A DNA stretch of 64,000 bases from an uncultured Woeseia sp. (GTDB lineage: Bacteria; Pseudomonadota; Gammaproteobacteria; Steroidobacterales; Woeseiaceae). The position numbers and the translations under genes were made by a program. The notes under the pieces were generated by a model. That model had not been told where the DNA came from. It did no database searches and saw only the letters and a program-made list of their open reading frames with translations. The first letter of the stretch is position 1. Every line of letters starts with the position of its first letter. Below, one piece after another: positions 1 through 9,209 of the stretch. The stretch spans positions 12,876 to 76,875 of the forward strand of contig CALALV010000038.1 of NCBI GenBank assembly GCA_937925605.1, written 5' to 3'.

Positions 1-1
1 C

Positions 2-2794
2 TACCTGCAGGGCTGGGTGCACGCCGAGGACCGGCTGTTCCAGATGGACCTGACGCGCCGGCAACCGAGCGGCACGCTGGCCGAGCTGTTCGGTCCGTCG
101 GCGCTCGGCGGCGACGTGCAGTCGCGCACGATCGGCCTGCGGCGCGCCGCGGAGCGCTCGGCCGCGGTACTGTCCGGGACAACGCTCGCCGCGCTCGAGG
201 CCTACGCGCGCGGCGTCAACGACTGGGTCGCGTACGGACCCGGCCTGCCGCCGGAATACGCGGCGCTCGGTTTCACCGAGCGCACGGATTTCCGCCCGTG
301 GGACATCGTCGACAGCATCGTGATCGGCAAGGCGATCGCGTTCAGCCTGTCCTTCGACCTTGACACCGGCGCGACCGAGGATTTCCTCGCGTACGTCACG
401 GCGCTCGGCCCCGCCGGCGCGCTCGTGTTCACGCAGGACGTGTTCCGCGCGCAGCCTTTCGACTGCGCCTCGACGGTGCCGGACGCGACCGGCGCCTACC
501 CGTTCATCCCGGTGCCCGGCGCGCCGAACCCGGAGGCCTGCCCGCCGCCGGCGGGCGTATCCGGGCTGGCAACGGAAGCCGCGACGCTCGCCGCTGACGG
601 GACGAACGCCGCTGTTCCTGCAGCCGCCGGCGGCGCAGTCACGGCCGTTGCGGGTTCCGCGCCGCCCTCCGACGTGCTGCAGCGCCTGGCCGCGCAGGCG
701 GGCAGCGCGCTGCGCGCCTCGCCGTTCATCCGCGAGCGCCTCGACGCCGACGGCACGATCGGCTCGAACGAGTGGGGCGTGACGCCGACGGCTTCCGCGA
801 ACGGCGTGCCGATCATGGCCAACGACCCGCACCTGTCGCTGAACACGCCGTCGACCTTCTACCCGATGGGCCTCGAGGCACCGGGCTTCAACGCGTTCGG
901 TTCCACGTTCCCCGGCGTCGCCTTCGTCGTGCTCGGTCACAACCGGCACGTGCACTGGGGCGCCACGACGAACCCGATGGACGTGACCGACACCTTCGCC
1001 GAGCTGCTCGTGTTCGACGAGAACGGCGTGCCGGTCGCGACGCTGTTCCAGGGCAACCCGGAACCCGTCGAACGCATCCCGGAAGCGTTCTTCTTCAACG
1101 CCGGCGGCTTCCTCGCACAGGCGCGGCCCGGCAACGGCGTCCCGGCCGAGACGATCCTCGTCCCGCGCCGCAACGACGGCCGGATCCTCGCGCTGCTCGG
1201 CGCGCCGGCGCCCGGCGCGGTGATCCCGGCGCTCAGCGTGCAGTACACCGGCTTCAGCGCGACCCGCGAGCTCGACACGTTCCGACTCTGGAACGAGTCG
1301 CGCAACCTCGACGACTTCCGCCACGGTCTCGCGCTGTTCGACTTCGGCTCGCAGAACTGGATCTATGCCGACATCGCCGGCAACCTCGCGTACTTCGCGA
1401 GCGGCGAAATGCCGATTCGTACCGACCTGCAGCAGGGCACGGTCGCGCCGGGCAGCATTCCCGGCCTCTTCGACCCGAACGCGCCGGTGCCGCCGTGGTT
1501 CATCCGCGACGGCACGTCGGGCGCACACGAGTGGCTGCCGGTCGAAAACCCGCAGCCGGGGCAGGCCGTGCCCTACGAGGTCCTGCGCCAGGACGAGCTG
1601 CCGCACACGGTCAACCCGCCGATGGGCTGGTTCGTCAATGCGAACAACGACCCGGCCGGCACCGTGCTCGACAACGACCCGCTGAACCAGCTGCGCTTCG
1701 GCGGCGGCATCTATTACCTGAATCCCGGCTACGCCGGCGGCTTCCGCGCCGGCACGATCACGCTGCGCGTGCGTGACGGCCTCGCCAAAGAGGGCGTGCT
1801 GTCGAAGCGCGACCTGCAGAAGATCCAGGCGGACGTGTCGCTGCTCGATGCGCGCTTCTTCGTGCCGTACATCGTTGCGGCATTGAAAAACGCGAACGAG
1901 CCTGGCGCACCCGACATGCTCGCCGCGCTCGCGGCGGACGCTGAACTGACCGAGGCCGTCAAGCGCCTCGCGCGCTGGGACTACACGACCCCGACCGGCA
2001 TCCAGGCCGGCTACGACGCGGGCGACCCGGTGGTGCCGGATCCATCGCTGCTGCCGGAGCCGGACAAGGGCGAGATCCGCAACAGCATCGCTGCAACGAT
2101 CTACAGCGTCTGGCGCGGCCAGGCCGTGCGTTCCTTCGTCGACGAACCGCTCGCCGGGCTGCCGACGCCGGGCAGCACGATGGCCGTGACCGCGCTGCAG
2201 CACCTGCTGCGCACGAACGGCGGCAGCGGCGTCGTCAATTTCTTCGCCGTGCCCGGCATAAGCGACCCGGTCGACCAGCGCGACTACAAGCTGCTGGCCG
2301 CGCTGCGCTCGGCGCTCGACCTGCTGGCCGGCGACGCGTTTGCGCCTGCGTACGCGTACTCGTCCGACCAGCGCGACTACCGTTGGGGCAAGCTGCACCG
2401 CATCGTTTTCGACCACCCGTTCATCGGCGCCTTCAGCGTGCCGGCGCAGCCGCCGGAACTGTTCCCGCAGCCGGTGCCGGGCCTGCCCGGTATCCCGACC
2501 GACGGCGGCTTCAACGTCGTCGACGCGTCCTCGCACAGCGCGCGCGCCGACAGCGTCAACGAGTTCATGTTCGGCGGCGGACCGGTGCGCCGCTACGTCG
2601 CCGAGCCGCGCGCGCCGTTCATGAGCGGGGCCGAGTCGATCTGGGCCGGCGGGACGAGCGGCGTGCCGTTCGCCGGCAACCCGTATTACGCGAACCTGCT
2701 GCCGTACTGGCTCGTCAACGAGGCGCTGCCGCTGGTGCTGCGCACGAAGGACGTGGAGGCGAGTTCGCGCGTCGAGGTGGTGCCGGCCGAGTAG
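2..2794 (+). CDS. Penicillin acylase family protein (5' truncated by window edge)
   Basis: Ntn-hydrolase of the penicillin/AHL/aculeacin acylase family, which cleaves amide bonds in acylated small molecules, usually in the periplasm. The frame is open from base 2, and the first residues (YLQGWVHAEDRLFQMD) match the conserved start of the alpha-subunit region, so the signal peptide and true start lie outside the window. The autoprocessing site is visible as GSNEW, with the nucleophile serine codon at 764-766, followed by the family signature MANDPHL and, later, an NANNDPAG motif like the usual ANN motif. Cleavage ahead of that serine would give separate alpha and beta chains. The beta region runs uninterrupted to the stop. 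The substrate cannot be told from sequence; an antibiotic, acyl-homoserine lactone or other N-acyl compound are all possible. Confidence 0.93.
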   Translation, partial: YLQGWVHAEDRLFQMDLTRRQPSGTLAELFGPSALGGDVQSRTIGLRRAAERSAAVLSGTTLAALEAYARGVNDWVAYGPGLPPEYAALGFTERTDFRPWDIVDSIVIGKAIAFSLSFDLDTGATEDFLAYVTALGPAGALVFTQDVFRAQPFDCASTVPDATGAYPFIPVPGAPNPEACPPPAGVSGLATEAATLAADGTNAAVPAAAGGAVTAVAGSAPPSDVLQRLAAQAGSALRASPFIRERLDADGTIGSNEWGVTPTASANGVPIMANDPHLSLNTPSTFYPMGLEAPGFNAFGSTFPGVAFVVLGHNRHVHWGATTNPMDVTDTFAELLVFDENGVPVATLFQGNPEPVERIPEAFFFNAGGFLAQARPGNGVPAETILVPRRNDGRILALLGAPAPGAVIPALSVQYTGFSATRELDTFRLWNESRNLDDFRHGLALFDFGSQNWIYADIAGNLAYFASGEMPIRTDLQQGTVAPGSIPGLFDPNAPVPPWFIRDGTSGAHEWLPVENPQPGQAVPYEVLRQDELPHTVNPPMGWFVNANNDPAGTVLDNDPLNQLRFGGGIYYLNPGYAGGFRAGTITLRVRDGLAKEGVLSKRDLQKIQADVSLLDARFFVPYIVAALKNANEPGAPDMLAALAADAELTEAVKRLARWDYTTPTGIQAGYDAGDPVVPDPSLLPEPDKGEIRNSIAATIYSVWRGQAVRSFVDEPLAGLPTPGSTMAVTALQHLLRTNGGSGVVNFFAVPGISDPVDQRDYKLLAALRSALDLLAGDAFAPAYAYSSDQRDYRWGKLHRIVFDHPFIGAFSVPAQPPELFPQPVPGLPGIPTDGGFNVVDASSHSARADSVNEFMFGGGPVRRYVAEPRAPFMSGAESIWAGGTSGVPFAGNPYYANLLPYWLVNEALPLVLRTKDVEASSRVEVVPAE

Positions 2795-2797
2795 GAG

Positions 2798-2864
2798 AGG
2801 CACGCTGACAGGCTGGCGACGCCCCGTGCGCCGACGACGCGCGCCGCACGGTGTCAGCGTGCCT
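2798..2864. repeat. Inverted repeat between convergent genes, possible bidirectional terminator
   Basis: A 13-base arm AGGCACGCTGACA at 2798-2810 is repeated in exact inverse (TGTCAGCGTGCCT) at 2852-2864, with a 41-base loop. It begins four bases after the acylase stop and its right arm covers the 3' end of the opposing small gene. There is no T tract, so a classic Rho-independent terminator is not shown. It could instead block antisense read-through or protect mRNA 3' ends. Confidence 0.5.
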
Positions 2865-3114
2865 GGCCTTTCCCGTCGCCCTCGATGACCCGGTACCAGG
2901 ACGCCCGGTTGCGTTTCAGCAGGTAGCGATTGATCGCCGACGTGTGCTCGCGCACCCAGCGGATGCGCTCCTTCAGCATGTTGATGAACTCGTCCGGCGT
3001 CGGTTCCTGCTCATAGTCCTCGTCGAGGTGGCCGCGCCATTCCCACACGCGGCTCGAGTATTCGCTGATGGCCCGGTACAGGTCCTTGTCGTTCTTGATG
3101 TCTGGCACTTTCAC
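2854..3114 (-). CDS. Small hypothetical protein, 86 aa
   Basis: I do not recognise the family. A GTG start at 3114 is chosen because GGGAGG lies 10 bases upstream; longer readings of this frame run into non-coding-looking sequence. The product is soluble, charged and mostly predicted helical (DLYRAISEYSSRVWEWRGHL; FINMLKERIRWVREHTSAI), with many Trp and Arg residues and no signal peptide or membrane segment. It converges on the acylase gene and is divergent from the polyphosphate kinase gene. Good Shine-Dalgarno spacing and a protein-like composition support it as real. No function is proposed. Confidence 0.7.
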   Translation of the reverse strand: MKVPDIKNDKDLYRAISEYSSRVWEWRGHLDEDYEQEPTPDEFINMLKERIRWVREHTSAINRYLLKRNRASWYRVIEGDGKGQAR

Positions 3115-3481
3115 GCTCGATGTACCTCCCGGTGCGCCTGGCCTGTCGTCGTGATACGCCCCGGTCAGCCTGCGCCGGGCAACAGCCAACCGTCGCGCTG
3201 CCGGGCGGCAGCGGCGTGCGAGGCGGAAAACCAGGGGAGATCCAAAACTACTCCGAAAAATTCGCGCGTCAAAAATTCTTGTGCGGAGGCCCGCAAGTGG
3301 CTGAATTTTTTTTCCGGCCGGAAGGCCTGGCGAAATTGTGATCAGCGCTTTTGCGCAACGCCCGGCGGCGCCGCTGCCGCCCGCTCCAGTCTTCGGCCGC
3401 CCGCGGCGTATTTCGGCGACTACGTATGGTCGGCCAGCGCCATTGCGCGGACACTGCGGCAAAGTTTTGCGGGTGGTGCAA
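3115..3481. other. Intergenic region between divergent small gene and ppk2
   Basis: This 367-base gap has no convincing gene. It is less GC-rich than its surroundings in the middle (about 3240-3345), with a run of eight T at 3305-3312 next to the palindrome TTCCGGCCGGAA. It must carry the promoters for both divergent genes, but I cannot pick a -35/-10 pair with confidence. Confidence 0.5.
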
Positions 3482-4426
3482 ATGAGCAAGGACAGGCAAG
3501 ACGTCACGGGCGTGGATAACAGTGCTGCTCCCGATATCGCGATGCCGGCCGACAGTACTGGCACGTCGCCGGTACACCCGACCCGGCTGTACGGCGAGAT
3601 TCGGAACAACCCGGAGAAAATCCGCGACCTGTTCCGGGAAGGCCGTTATCCCTACCGGACGAAGATCCGGGCCAAGGCCTACGAGGAGCACAAGAAGGAG
3701 CTCCAGGTCGAGCTCCTGAAGGTGCAGAACTGGGTCAAGCAGACGGGGCAGCGTATCGTGGTGCTGTTCGAGGGCCGCGACGCGGCGGGCAAGGGCGGCA
3801 CGATCAAGCGTTTCATGGAGCACCTGAACCCGCGCGCGGCGCGGGTCGTCGCTCTCGAAAAGCCGACCGAGCACGAGCTCGGCCAGTGGTATTTTCAGCG
3901 CTACATCGAGCACCTGCCGACCAAGGGCGAAATGGTCTTCTTCGATCGCTCCTGGTACAACCGTGCCGGCGTCGAGCGGGTCATGGGTTTCTGCTCGTCA
4001 CTCGAGTACCTCGAGTTCATGCGCCAGGTGCCGGACCTCGAGCGCATGCTGACCCGGTCCGGCATCCGCCTGTTCAAGTACTGGTTCTCAGTGACGCAGG
4101 AAGAACAGCAGCGCCGCTTCGCGGCGCGCAAGGACGACCCGCTGAAACAGTGGAAACTGAGCCCGATCGACCGCGAATCGCAGGACAAGTGGATCGAGTA
4201 CACTCAGGCGAAGGAGGCGATGTTCTTCTACACCGACACCGCCGACGCGCCCTGGACCGTGATCAAGTCCGACGACAAGCGCCGCGCCCGCCTGAACTGC
4301 ATGCAGCATTTCCTGTCGCACCTCGACTACCCGGGCCGGGACGAGCAGGTGCTGCAGGGCCCGGACCCGCTGATCGTCGGCGAGCCCTCGCAGGTGATCG
4401 AGAAAGACCGCCACCTCTGGGGCTAG
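3482..4426 (+). CDS. ppk2: Polyphosphate kinase 2
   Basis: Single-domain PPK2 (314 aa) that transfers phosphate between inorganic polyphosphate and nucleotides. The Walker A motif FEGRDAAGKGG is at residues 96-106, and the Walker B/lid region FFDRSWYNRAGVE at about 153-165. The middle (KYWFSVTQEEQQRRF...DPLKQWKLSPID) and the end are typical of the family. Length fits a one-domain enzyme rather than a two-domain fusion. ATG at 3482 is preferred over upstream in-frame starts because the family domain starts soon after; the first 35 residues are a poorly conserved tail. The Shine-Dalgarno sequence is weak. Whether it makes ATP/GTP from NDP or NDP from NMP cannot be settled by eye. It would contribute to phosphate and energy storage, possibly alongside the PHA genes further on. 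Confidence 0.95.
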   Translation: MSKDRQDVTGVDNSAAPDIAMPADSTGTSPVHPTRLYGEIRNNPEKIRDLFREGRYPYRTKIRAKAYEEHKKELQVELLKVQNWVKQTGQRIVVLFEGRDAAGKGGTIKRFMEHLNPRAARVVALEKPTEHELGQWYFQRYIEHLPTKGEMVFFDRSWYNRAGVERVMGFCSSLEYLEFMRQVPDLERMLTRSGIRLFKYWFSVTQEEQQRRFAARKDDPLKQWKLSPIDRESQDKWIEYTQAKEAMFFYTDTADAPWTVIKSDDKRRARLNCMQHFLSHLDYPGRDEQVLQGPDPLIVGEPSQVIEKDRHLWG

Positions 4427-4508
4427 CCGCGGCGGGGAGGCCGCGCTGTCGTCCGCGCGCCCGATGATGTAGCTTCACTCTCCACGTCTACCGGAGAGCG
4501 GCGTTACC

Positions 4509-5132
4509 ATGACCATTCGCGATCTGCGCAATGTATTCCTGACCGGCCTGGCCATCGTGCTGCCTGCCGTCGTGACGATCTGGGTCGTCTGGTGGGTCGG
4601 CACCTCGTTCGAAACCCTGCTCGGCGGGCTTTACAAGGCGGTCTTCGCCGAGTGGCTGTACTTCCCCGGTCTCGGCATCCTGCTCGGCATCGCGCTGACC
4701 TTCGCCGTCGGACTGCTGGCCAAGGCCTGGCTGTTCCGCAAGTTCATCGGCGCCTGGGACGGCCTGCTGAATCGCATTCCGCTGATCAAAACCGTCTACG
4801 GCGCGGTGCAGGACTTCATGAACTTCGTGTCCGGCGACAGCGGCAAGCGCTTCAACCGGGTCGTGCTGGTCGAGTTCGAGCAGCCGGCGATGAAACTGAT
4901 GGGTTTCGTCACGCGCGAGGATTTTTCGAAGTTCCCGAAGCTCGCCGGCGCAGACGAGGTCGCCGTGTTCCTGCCGATGAGCTACCAGGTGGGCGGCTAC
5001 ACGCTGTTCCTGCCGCGCGCGCGGCTCGAGCCGCTCGAGATGCGCGCGGAGGACGCGATGCGCTTCGTGCTGACGGCCGGGCTGTCGGTGAACCGGTCGG
5101 CGCAAGGGAAGGCAAAACCCGCGGACGGCTGA
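4509..5132 (+). CDS. DUF502 family membrane protein
   Basis: Conserved bacterial inner-membrane protein of the DUF502 family (207 aa), function unknown. There are two hydrophobic segments near the N-terminus (about residues 9-30 and 50-77), followed by the family motif NRIPLIKTVYGAVQDF and a soluble C-terminal half with the conserved pattern GFVTREDF...VAVFLPMSYQVGGYTLFLPR. The length is normal for the family. It follows ppk2 by 82 bases in the same direction and may be cotranscribed, but nothing ties the two functionally. Confidence 0.88.
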   Translation: MTIRDLRNVFLTGLAIVLPAVVTIWVVWWVGTSFETLLGGLYKAVFAEWLYFPGLGILLGIALTFAVGLLAKAWLFRKFIGAWDGLLNRIPLIKTVYGAVQDFMNFVSGDSGKRFNRVVLVEFEQPAMKLMGFVTREDFSKFPKLAGADEVAVFLPMSYQVGGYTLFLPRARLEPLEMRAEDAMRFVLTAGLSVNRSAQGKAKPADG

Positions 5133-5259
5133 CAGGCTGCCCCCTCGGCCGCTCGCGCGTGTCCGGCGCTCGCACTGCGCCGGCCTGCCGGCACGGTCGT
5201 GTGTCGCCTGTGCACCGGGCAGGGTTTTCGTGCCAAATGAGGGAATTCTCTCCCGATTG

Positions 5260-5278
5260 CCGCTATACCTTTTAGCGG
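5260..5278. repeat. Small inverted repeat upstream of lipoprotein gene
   Basis: CCGCTA at 5260-5265 and TAGCGG at 5273-5278 form a short dyad about 28 bases before the lipoprotein start, within locally AT-richer sequence. It may be an operator or a leader hairpin. The evidence is only the symmetry. Confidence 0.25.
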
Positions 5279-5305
5279 AAGACATGCAATCAGCGGGAGA
5301 CTCCG

Positions 5306-5947
5306 ATGAAGCCACTCTGCCTGGCGCTTGCGACCCTCGCCGTCGCCGGTTGCGCCGTTACCGATATCGGCGACGTCGAGCCGCCCGTTCCGCCCGACGT
5401 ACCGCCCGTGGACGGCTCCGCCTGCGCCCGCAACATCGACCCGGTCGGGCCGATGCGCACGAAAATCACCTGCGAAGCCTACTGCCAGCCCGACACGGCG
5501 CCACGTTCGAGTTTCATGAGGATTACCTGGACGGACGACGCGCGCGGGCGCCCCGGCGACAGTCGCATCGACGTGACTGTCTACAAGACTGGCTTCGATG
5601 AGCTCGCCTACGCGAGCTACTGTGACGAGCCGGTACAGAAGCAGGCAGTCGCCGACTCGCTCCAGCCGGTCATCCACCTGCCCGAACTGGAGGACGAGCT
5701 TGCATTCCGGCTTGCGGTGGTCGAGCGGCAGGAAGCGCGCCGGCGGGGCGAAGCGAACACACTCGTCCTGCGGGATCTGCAGCCCGGTATCGCCTACTTC
5801 TGGCGCGCGGCCCAGCGCACCGCGCATGGCTGGCTGACGAGCGCGGCGACCTATTGCATGGCGGCCGTCTGCCCGGTCGATTTCGTCGACGAGAGCCAGC
5901 GCGTTCAGCCGAAAAGCGACTCCCCCGAGCAGCAAGACGACCGGTAA
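5306..5947 (+). CDS. Predicted lipoprotein, unknown function
   Basis: This 213-aa protein begins with a clear lipoprotein signal: MKPLCLALATLAVAGC, with the lipobox LAVAGC placing the lipidated Cys at residue 16. A Pro-rich linker follows (PPVPPDVPPVDG), then a small Cys-containing domain with a beta-rich look ending near WRAAQRTAHGWLTSAATYC; several Cys could form disulfides. GGGAGA lies ahead of the ATG. It sits 21 bases before the large secreted BNR-repeat protein and is probably cotranscribed with it, so a shared surface role is possible. I do not recognise the family. Confidence 0.8.
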   Translation: MKPLCLALATLAVAGCAVTDIGDVEPPVPPDVPPVDGSACARNIDPVGPMRTKITCEAYCQPDTAPRSSFMRITWTDDARGRPGDSRIDVTVYKTGFDELAYASYCDEPVQKQAVADSLQPVIHLPELEDELAFRLAVVERQEARRRGEANTLVLRDLQPGIAYFWRAAQRTAHGWLTSAATYCMAAVCPVDFVDESQRVQPKSDSPEQQDDR

Positions 5948-5968
5948 GCGATCACCCGGAGCGATGCC

Positions 5969-8900
5969 ATGACCTATTCAATCCTGTTCGCACGACGTGC
6001 CGCATTGGGACGCGCCGTATTGGCGATAGTCGCGAGTCTGTTCGCGTTTCCGGCGACGGCGCAGTTCATCGTCAGCGATATCGGCCCGGACAACTCTTCC
6101 CTCGATGCAACGAACCCGAACGGCGCATCCGGCGGGCGTGTCAACGGTCTTGCATCACACCCGAACAACAACACGACCTTCTTCGCCGCCAGTGAATGGG
6201 GCGGCCTCTGGCAGACCACCGACGCGGGGCAGAACTGGGCCCCGCTGCCGGGGCACGTACCGCAGGCAACCTGGGACGTCGAGGTGCATCCGACGACGCC
6301 GGCGACGATTTTCGCAACCAGCTATTTCGACGGCCGGGTAAACAGTCGTGCCGGCATCAGTGTCAGCACCGACGGTGGCGTAACCTGGACCCGGCCGGCG
6401 ACGGCTACGCCGCCGGCCGGGTCATGCGTGCTGGCCGCGAGGCGCAACGAGCCCTCGGCCTTCGGTATCTCCATCGATCCAGCGGTACCCAACACGGTCT
6501 GGATCGGCACCAACTGCGGTCTGGCCGTATCGACGGACAGCGGCGTCACCTGGCGCTTCATCGATCCGACGCCGGCAAATCTCGCCGACGATATCTTCGA
6601 CGTGGTCGCGCACAATGGCGGTACCGTCGATGTCTGTGGCACGGACGGGCACCTGCGCTCGGTCGACGGCGGCGTCACCTGGACAACGGCAGCGGGCTTC
6701 CCGCGACCGGCCGGCGGCCGTTGTTCGCTGGCGATCTCTCCCGACGAGCCCTACGTGATCTTCATCGCGGACGGTACCAACGCGCGCGAGTCCAATGACG
6801 GCGGCGCTACCTGGACGAACTACGGGGTGTTTCCCGGCAACCAGGGTCGCGTGCCGTTCGTCGCGACCAACGACCGGGCGGGGAACGCCTTCGACTTGTG
6901 GTCCGGCGACATCAACCTGTTCCGGGCGGCCTGTACGACCCCGACCCCGGCGGCGCCCGGCGGCGCCCAACGCTGCCCGGGCATGGCTGCCTGGACGACG
7001 GAGACGACCAACAGTCACGTCGATGTCGGCGACATCGTTTTCGATTCGCAGGTCGCCGTCGATGCCTGCCCGATGCTCTTCTCGAACGATGGCGGGGTTT
7101 ACCTGGAAACCGTCGGCACCAGTCCCGGCTGCCATACGCCGAACTGGGAGCAGCCGACCGTGACGCCGCATGCGATGTGGCTGTACGACATCGAGGGCGC
7201 GCAGCAGAGCGGTGCCGCCTCCGAGGATATCTATATCGGCCAGCAGGATACCGGCACGTTCGGTGCCCCGGATGCGCCCGTGAACGATCCGGACTGGACC
7301 AACTACGCCTGCTGCGACGTCTTCGACGTCGCCGCGGAGACCGCGCAGTCGGTGCGCACGGCCTGCTGCTTCAACGTACCACCGAACCCGCCCGGAACTC
7401 GCTTCAACCAGCTGGCGATTCGTACGACCGCCACCGGCGCCACGACCAATCTCGCCGCCGGCAATTACCCCGCCGGTGTCATTCCGAGCTTCAACGACGT
7501 GGACATGATCGCGAATTTCGGCGCCGGTGCCTACGCGCTGGTCACGAACGCCGGCGTGTTCGTCACGCAGAACATCAACGCGACGGCGGTTGCTTGGACA
7601 CAGCTGGGCGCGGCAACGACGCCCGCGAATGCCTGCGGTATACAGGTTGCGAACGCGGGCGGAACGCCGACTTTCTTCGTGAAGAGCGGCGGTTGCATCG
7701 GCAACGCCGGCGGATCACTCTGGAGTTATACGGGAACCGCGGCGGGCGGGGCCTGGCAGCAGATATTCCGTCGCGGTACCAGCAACTTCGGCATCTATGC
7801 CGTGGATCCGAACGACCCGAATACACTGATCGCCTCGGACCTCGGCGGCGGCAACGTGGCGATGGTCATGACCACCGACGGTGGCGCCAACTGGAACCCC
7901 ATGCCACAACTCGACAACCTGATGACAGGCGGCGGAGCGTACATGATGCGAACGGTGCGCGGGCCGACTCGGGGCCAGGGCTTTGGCGGTTACGACCAGC
8001 CCAGCATGGTCGGAATCAGTCCTGCCGACCCTAACGTCATGGTAGCCGGCGCCATCGATGCCGGCGTGTTTCTCAGCACAGACGCCGGGGCCACCTGGCA
8101 GCTCGTCACGGATCCGGTTTCCCCGGGTCGGACGGGCACCCCGCACATCCCGCGGCCCCTGAAAGCCTATTTCGATCATGAACCCACCGGTACGCGAATA
8201 AACATTTACGTCGCATCGGTCGGGCGGGGGGTCTGGCGCATATCCATCGACCAGTTCGGCGGAACGCTGGCGGTCGTACCAATAGGCTGGTCATTTGACT
8301 TTGCCGACAACGATCACCATATCGATCGCCACTCGCTGCGAATCGTGGACGACGTGTTCGACGCGAGCTCGGCGACCATCAGCTGGCGCACGCTGGTGGC
8401 CTACGATGACAAGAACAACGATGACGACTATGCGTGGGAGGTCAACCACGCGATCCTGGCCATGCCGGATGCATTCTTCCTCGGCGGCGAGACGCCGCTG
8501 ATGGGCGACGACGGCGGCGCCGATACGGACGTCCGGAGCGTGACCGATGCGCGCCTGGTCGGCTTCAGCAACGCGACCGTGGTGCTGCGCGGCTGGACTT
8601 TCGATTTCGACGACGACGATCATCATATCGATCGCATGATCCTGCGACTGACCGGAATTACCTACGATTCCACGGCCGGCACCGTCAGCTGGACTGCTAA
8701 CGCCCGCTACTCCGACAAGAACAGCGACGACGACTACGACTGGCGCTACCAGTTCCTCGTGATCGCGTTCAACGGCGGAGGCGTCACCTCGGTCAGCTCT
8801 ACCGGCACGGACGGCGGCGGTTCCGACTCTCACAACGGCTCGGTCGTCAGTACCGCACTGCAAGGCTTCGACGATGCCGTGGTATTGCCGCAGGGCTGGA

Positions 8901-9166
8901 CATTCAACTTCGACGACGACGACCATCACATTGACCGTACGGCGCTGTTCCTTCGCAACACGGTCTACGATCCCTCGTCGGGAACGGTGACCTGGAACGC
9001 GGGGCTGAGCTACCACGACAAGAACAGCGACGACGATTTCGCCTGGGGCTATGACGTCGCTGTGCTCGCCTTCGACGGCGGCGGTGTGACGGAATTCGTA
9101 CTGGGGCCGAACGATGACGGTGGCGGCGAAGACGAGCAGTCCGCCACCGCGGAGTTTAGGCCCTGA
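5969..9166 (+). CDS. Secreted BNR/sialidase-fold repeat protein with three C-terminal Asp-rich repeats
   Basis: 1065 aa. A signal peptide (about residues 1-31, ending FAFPATAQ) leads into a long beta-propeller-like region rich in BNR/Asp-box motifs (SVSTDGGVTW, STDSGVTW, SVDGGVTW, TTDGGANW, STDAGATW), as in sialidases, Vps10-type and xyloglucanase-type propellers. I see no obvious sialidase FRIP motif. From about residue 773 three tandem repeats of about 101 residues begin at 773, 875 and 976. Each has GW(S/T)F(D/N)F..DDHHIDR, a middle strand pair, and DKN(S/N)DDDYxW. The dense Asp clusters suggest calcium binding. The protein is probably secreted and may bind or degrade surface polymer; a precise function is not supported. 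Confidence 0.82.
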   Translation: MTYSILFARRAALGRAVLAIVASLFAFPATAQFIVSDIGPDNSSLDATNPNGASGGRVNGLASHPNNNTTFFAASEWGGLWQTTDAGQNWAPLPGHVPQATWDVEVHPTTPATIFATSYFDGRVNSRAGISVSTDGGVTWTRPATATPPAGSCVLAARRNEPSAFGISIDPAVPNTVWIGTNCGLAVSTDSGVTWRFIDPTPANLADDIFDVVAHNGGTVDVCGTDGHLRSVDGGVTWTTAAGFPRPAGGRCSLAISPDEPYVIFIADGTNARESNDGGATWTNYGVFPGNQGRVPFVATNDRAGNAFDLWSGDINLFRAACTTPTPAAPGGAQRCPGMAAWTTETTNSHVDVGDIVFDSQVAVDACPMLFSNDGGVYLETVGTSPGCHTPNWEQPTVTPHAMWLYDIEGAQQSGAASEDIYIGQQDTGTFGAPDAPVNDPDWTNYACCDVFDVAAETAQSVRTACCFNVPPNPPGTRFNQLAIRTTATGATTNLAAGNYPAGVIPSFNDVDMIANFGAGAYALVTNAGVFVTQNINATAVAWTQLGAATTPANACGIQVANAGGTPTFFVKSGGCIGNAGGSLWSYTGTAAGGAWQQIFRRGTSNFGIYAVDPNDPNTLIASDLGGGNVAMVMTTDGGANWNPMPQLDNLMTGGGAYMMRTVRGPTRGQGFGGYDQPSMVGISPADPNVMVAGAIDAGVFLSTDAGATWQLVTDPVSPGRTGTPHIPRPLKAYFDHEPTGTRINIYVASVGRGVWRISIDQFGGTLAVVPIGWSFDFADNDHHIDRHSLRIVDDVFDASSATISWRTLVAYDDKNNDDDYAWEVNHAILAMPDAFFLGGETPLMGDDGGADTDVRSVTDARLVGFSNATVVLRGWTFDFDDDDHHIDRMILRLTGITYDSTAGTVSWTANARYSDKNSDDDYDWRYQFLVIAFNGGGVTSVSSTGTDGGGSDSHNGSVVSTALQGFDDAVVLPQGWTFNFDDDDHHIDRTALFLRNTVYDPSSGTVTWNAGLSYHDKNSDDDFAWGYDVAVLAFDGGGVTEFVLGPNDDGGGEDEQSATAEFRP
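8285..9166 (+). repeat. Three tandem repeats encoding about 101-residue Asp-rich units
   Basis: Units start at 8285, 8591 and 8894 (periods 306 and 303 bases), each opening with the GW(S/T)F codons. Conserved cores are DDDHHIDR and DKNSDDD. Units two and three are most alike; the last lacks the linker end. The DNA of the repeats has diverged, so this is old protein-level duplication rather than a recent expansion. Confidence 0.85.
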
Positions 9167-9209
9167 CCGGCGACCGCGCCCCCGGCGAGGCCGGCAGGCG
9201 CGACGGATT

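Noticed and set aside
3305..3323. T8 tract next to the palindrome TTCCGGCCGGAA, first taken for a terminator
   Set aside because: The T run precedes the stem on the plus strand and becomes an A run after the stem on the minus strand, so neither direction gives a terminator.
2851..3519. 222-codon plus-strand frame over the small minus-strand gene and the ppk2 leader
   Set aside because: It covers mainly non-coding-looking DNA, has no good start site, and conflicts with the better-supported 86-aa minus-strand gene.
5969..9166. Sialidase assignment
   Set aside because: Asp-box motifs are present, but I find no FRIP motif or arginine triad, so only the propeller-like fold is claimed.
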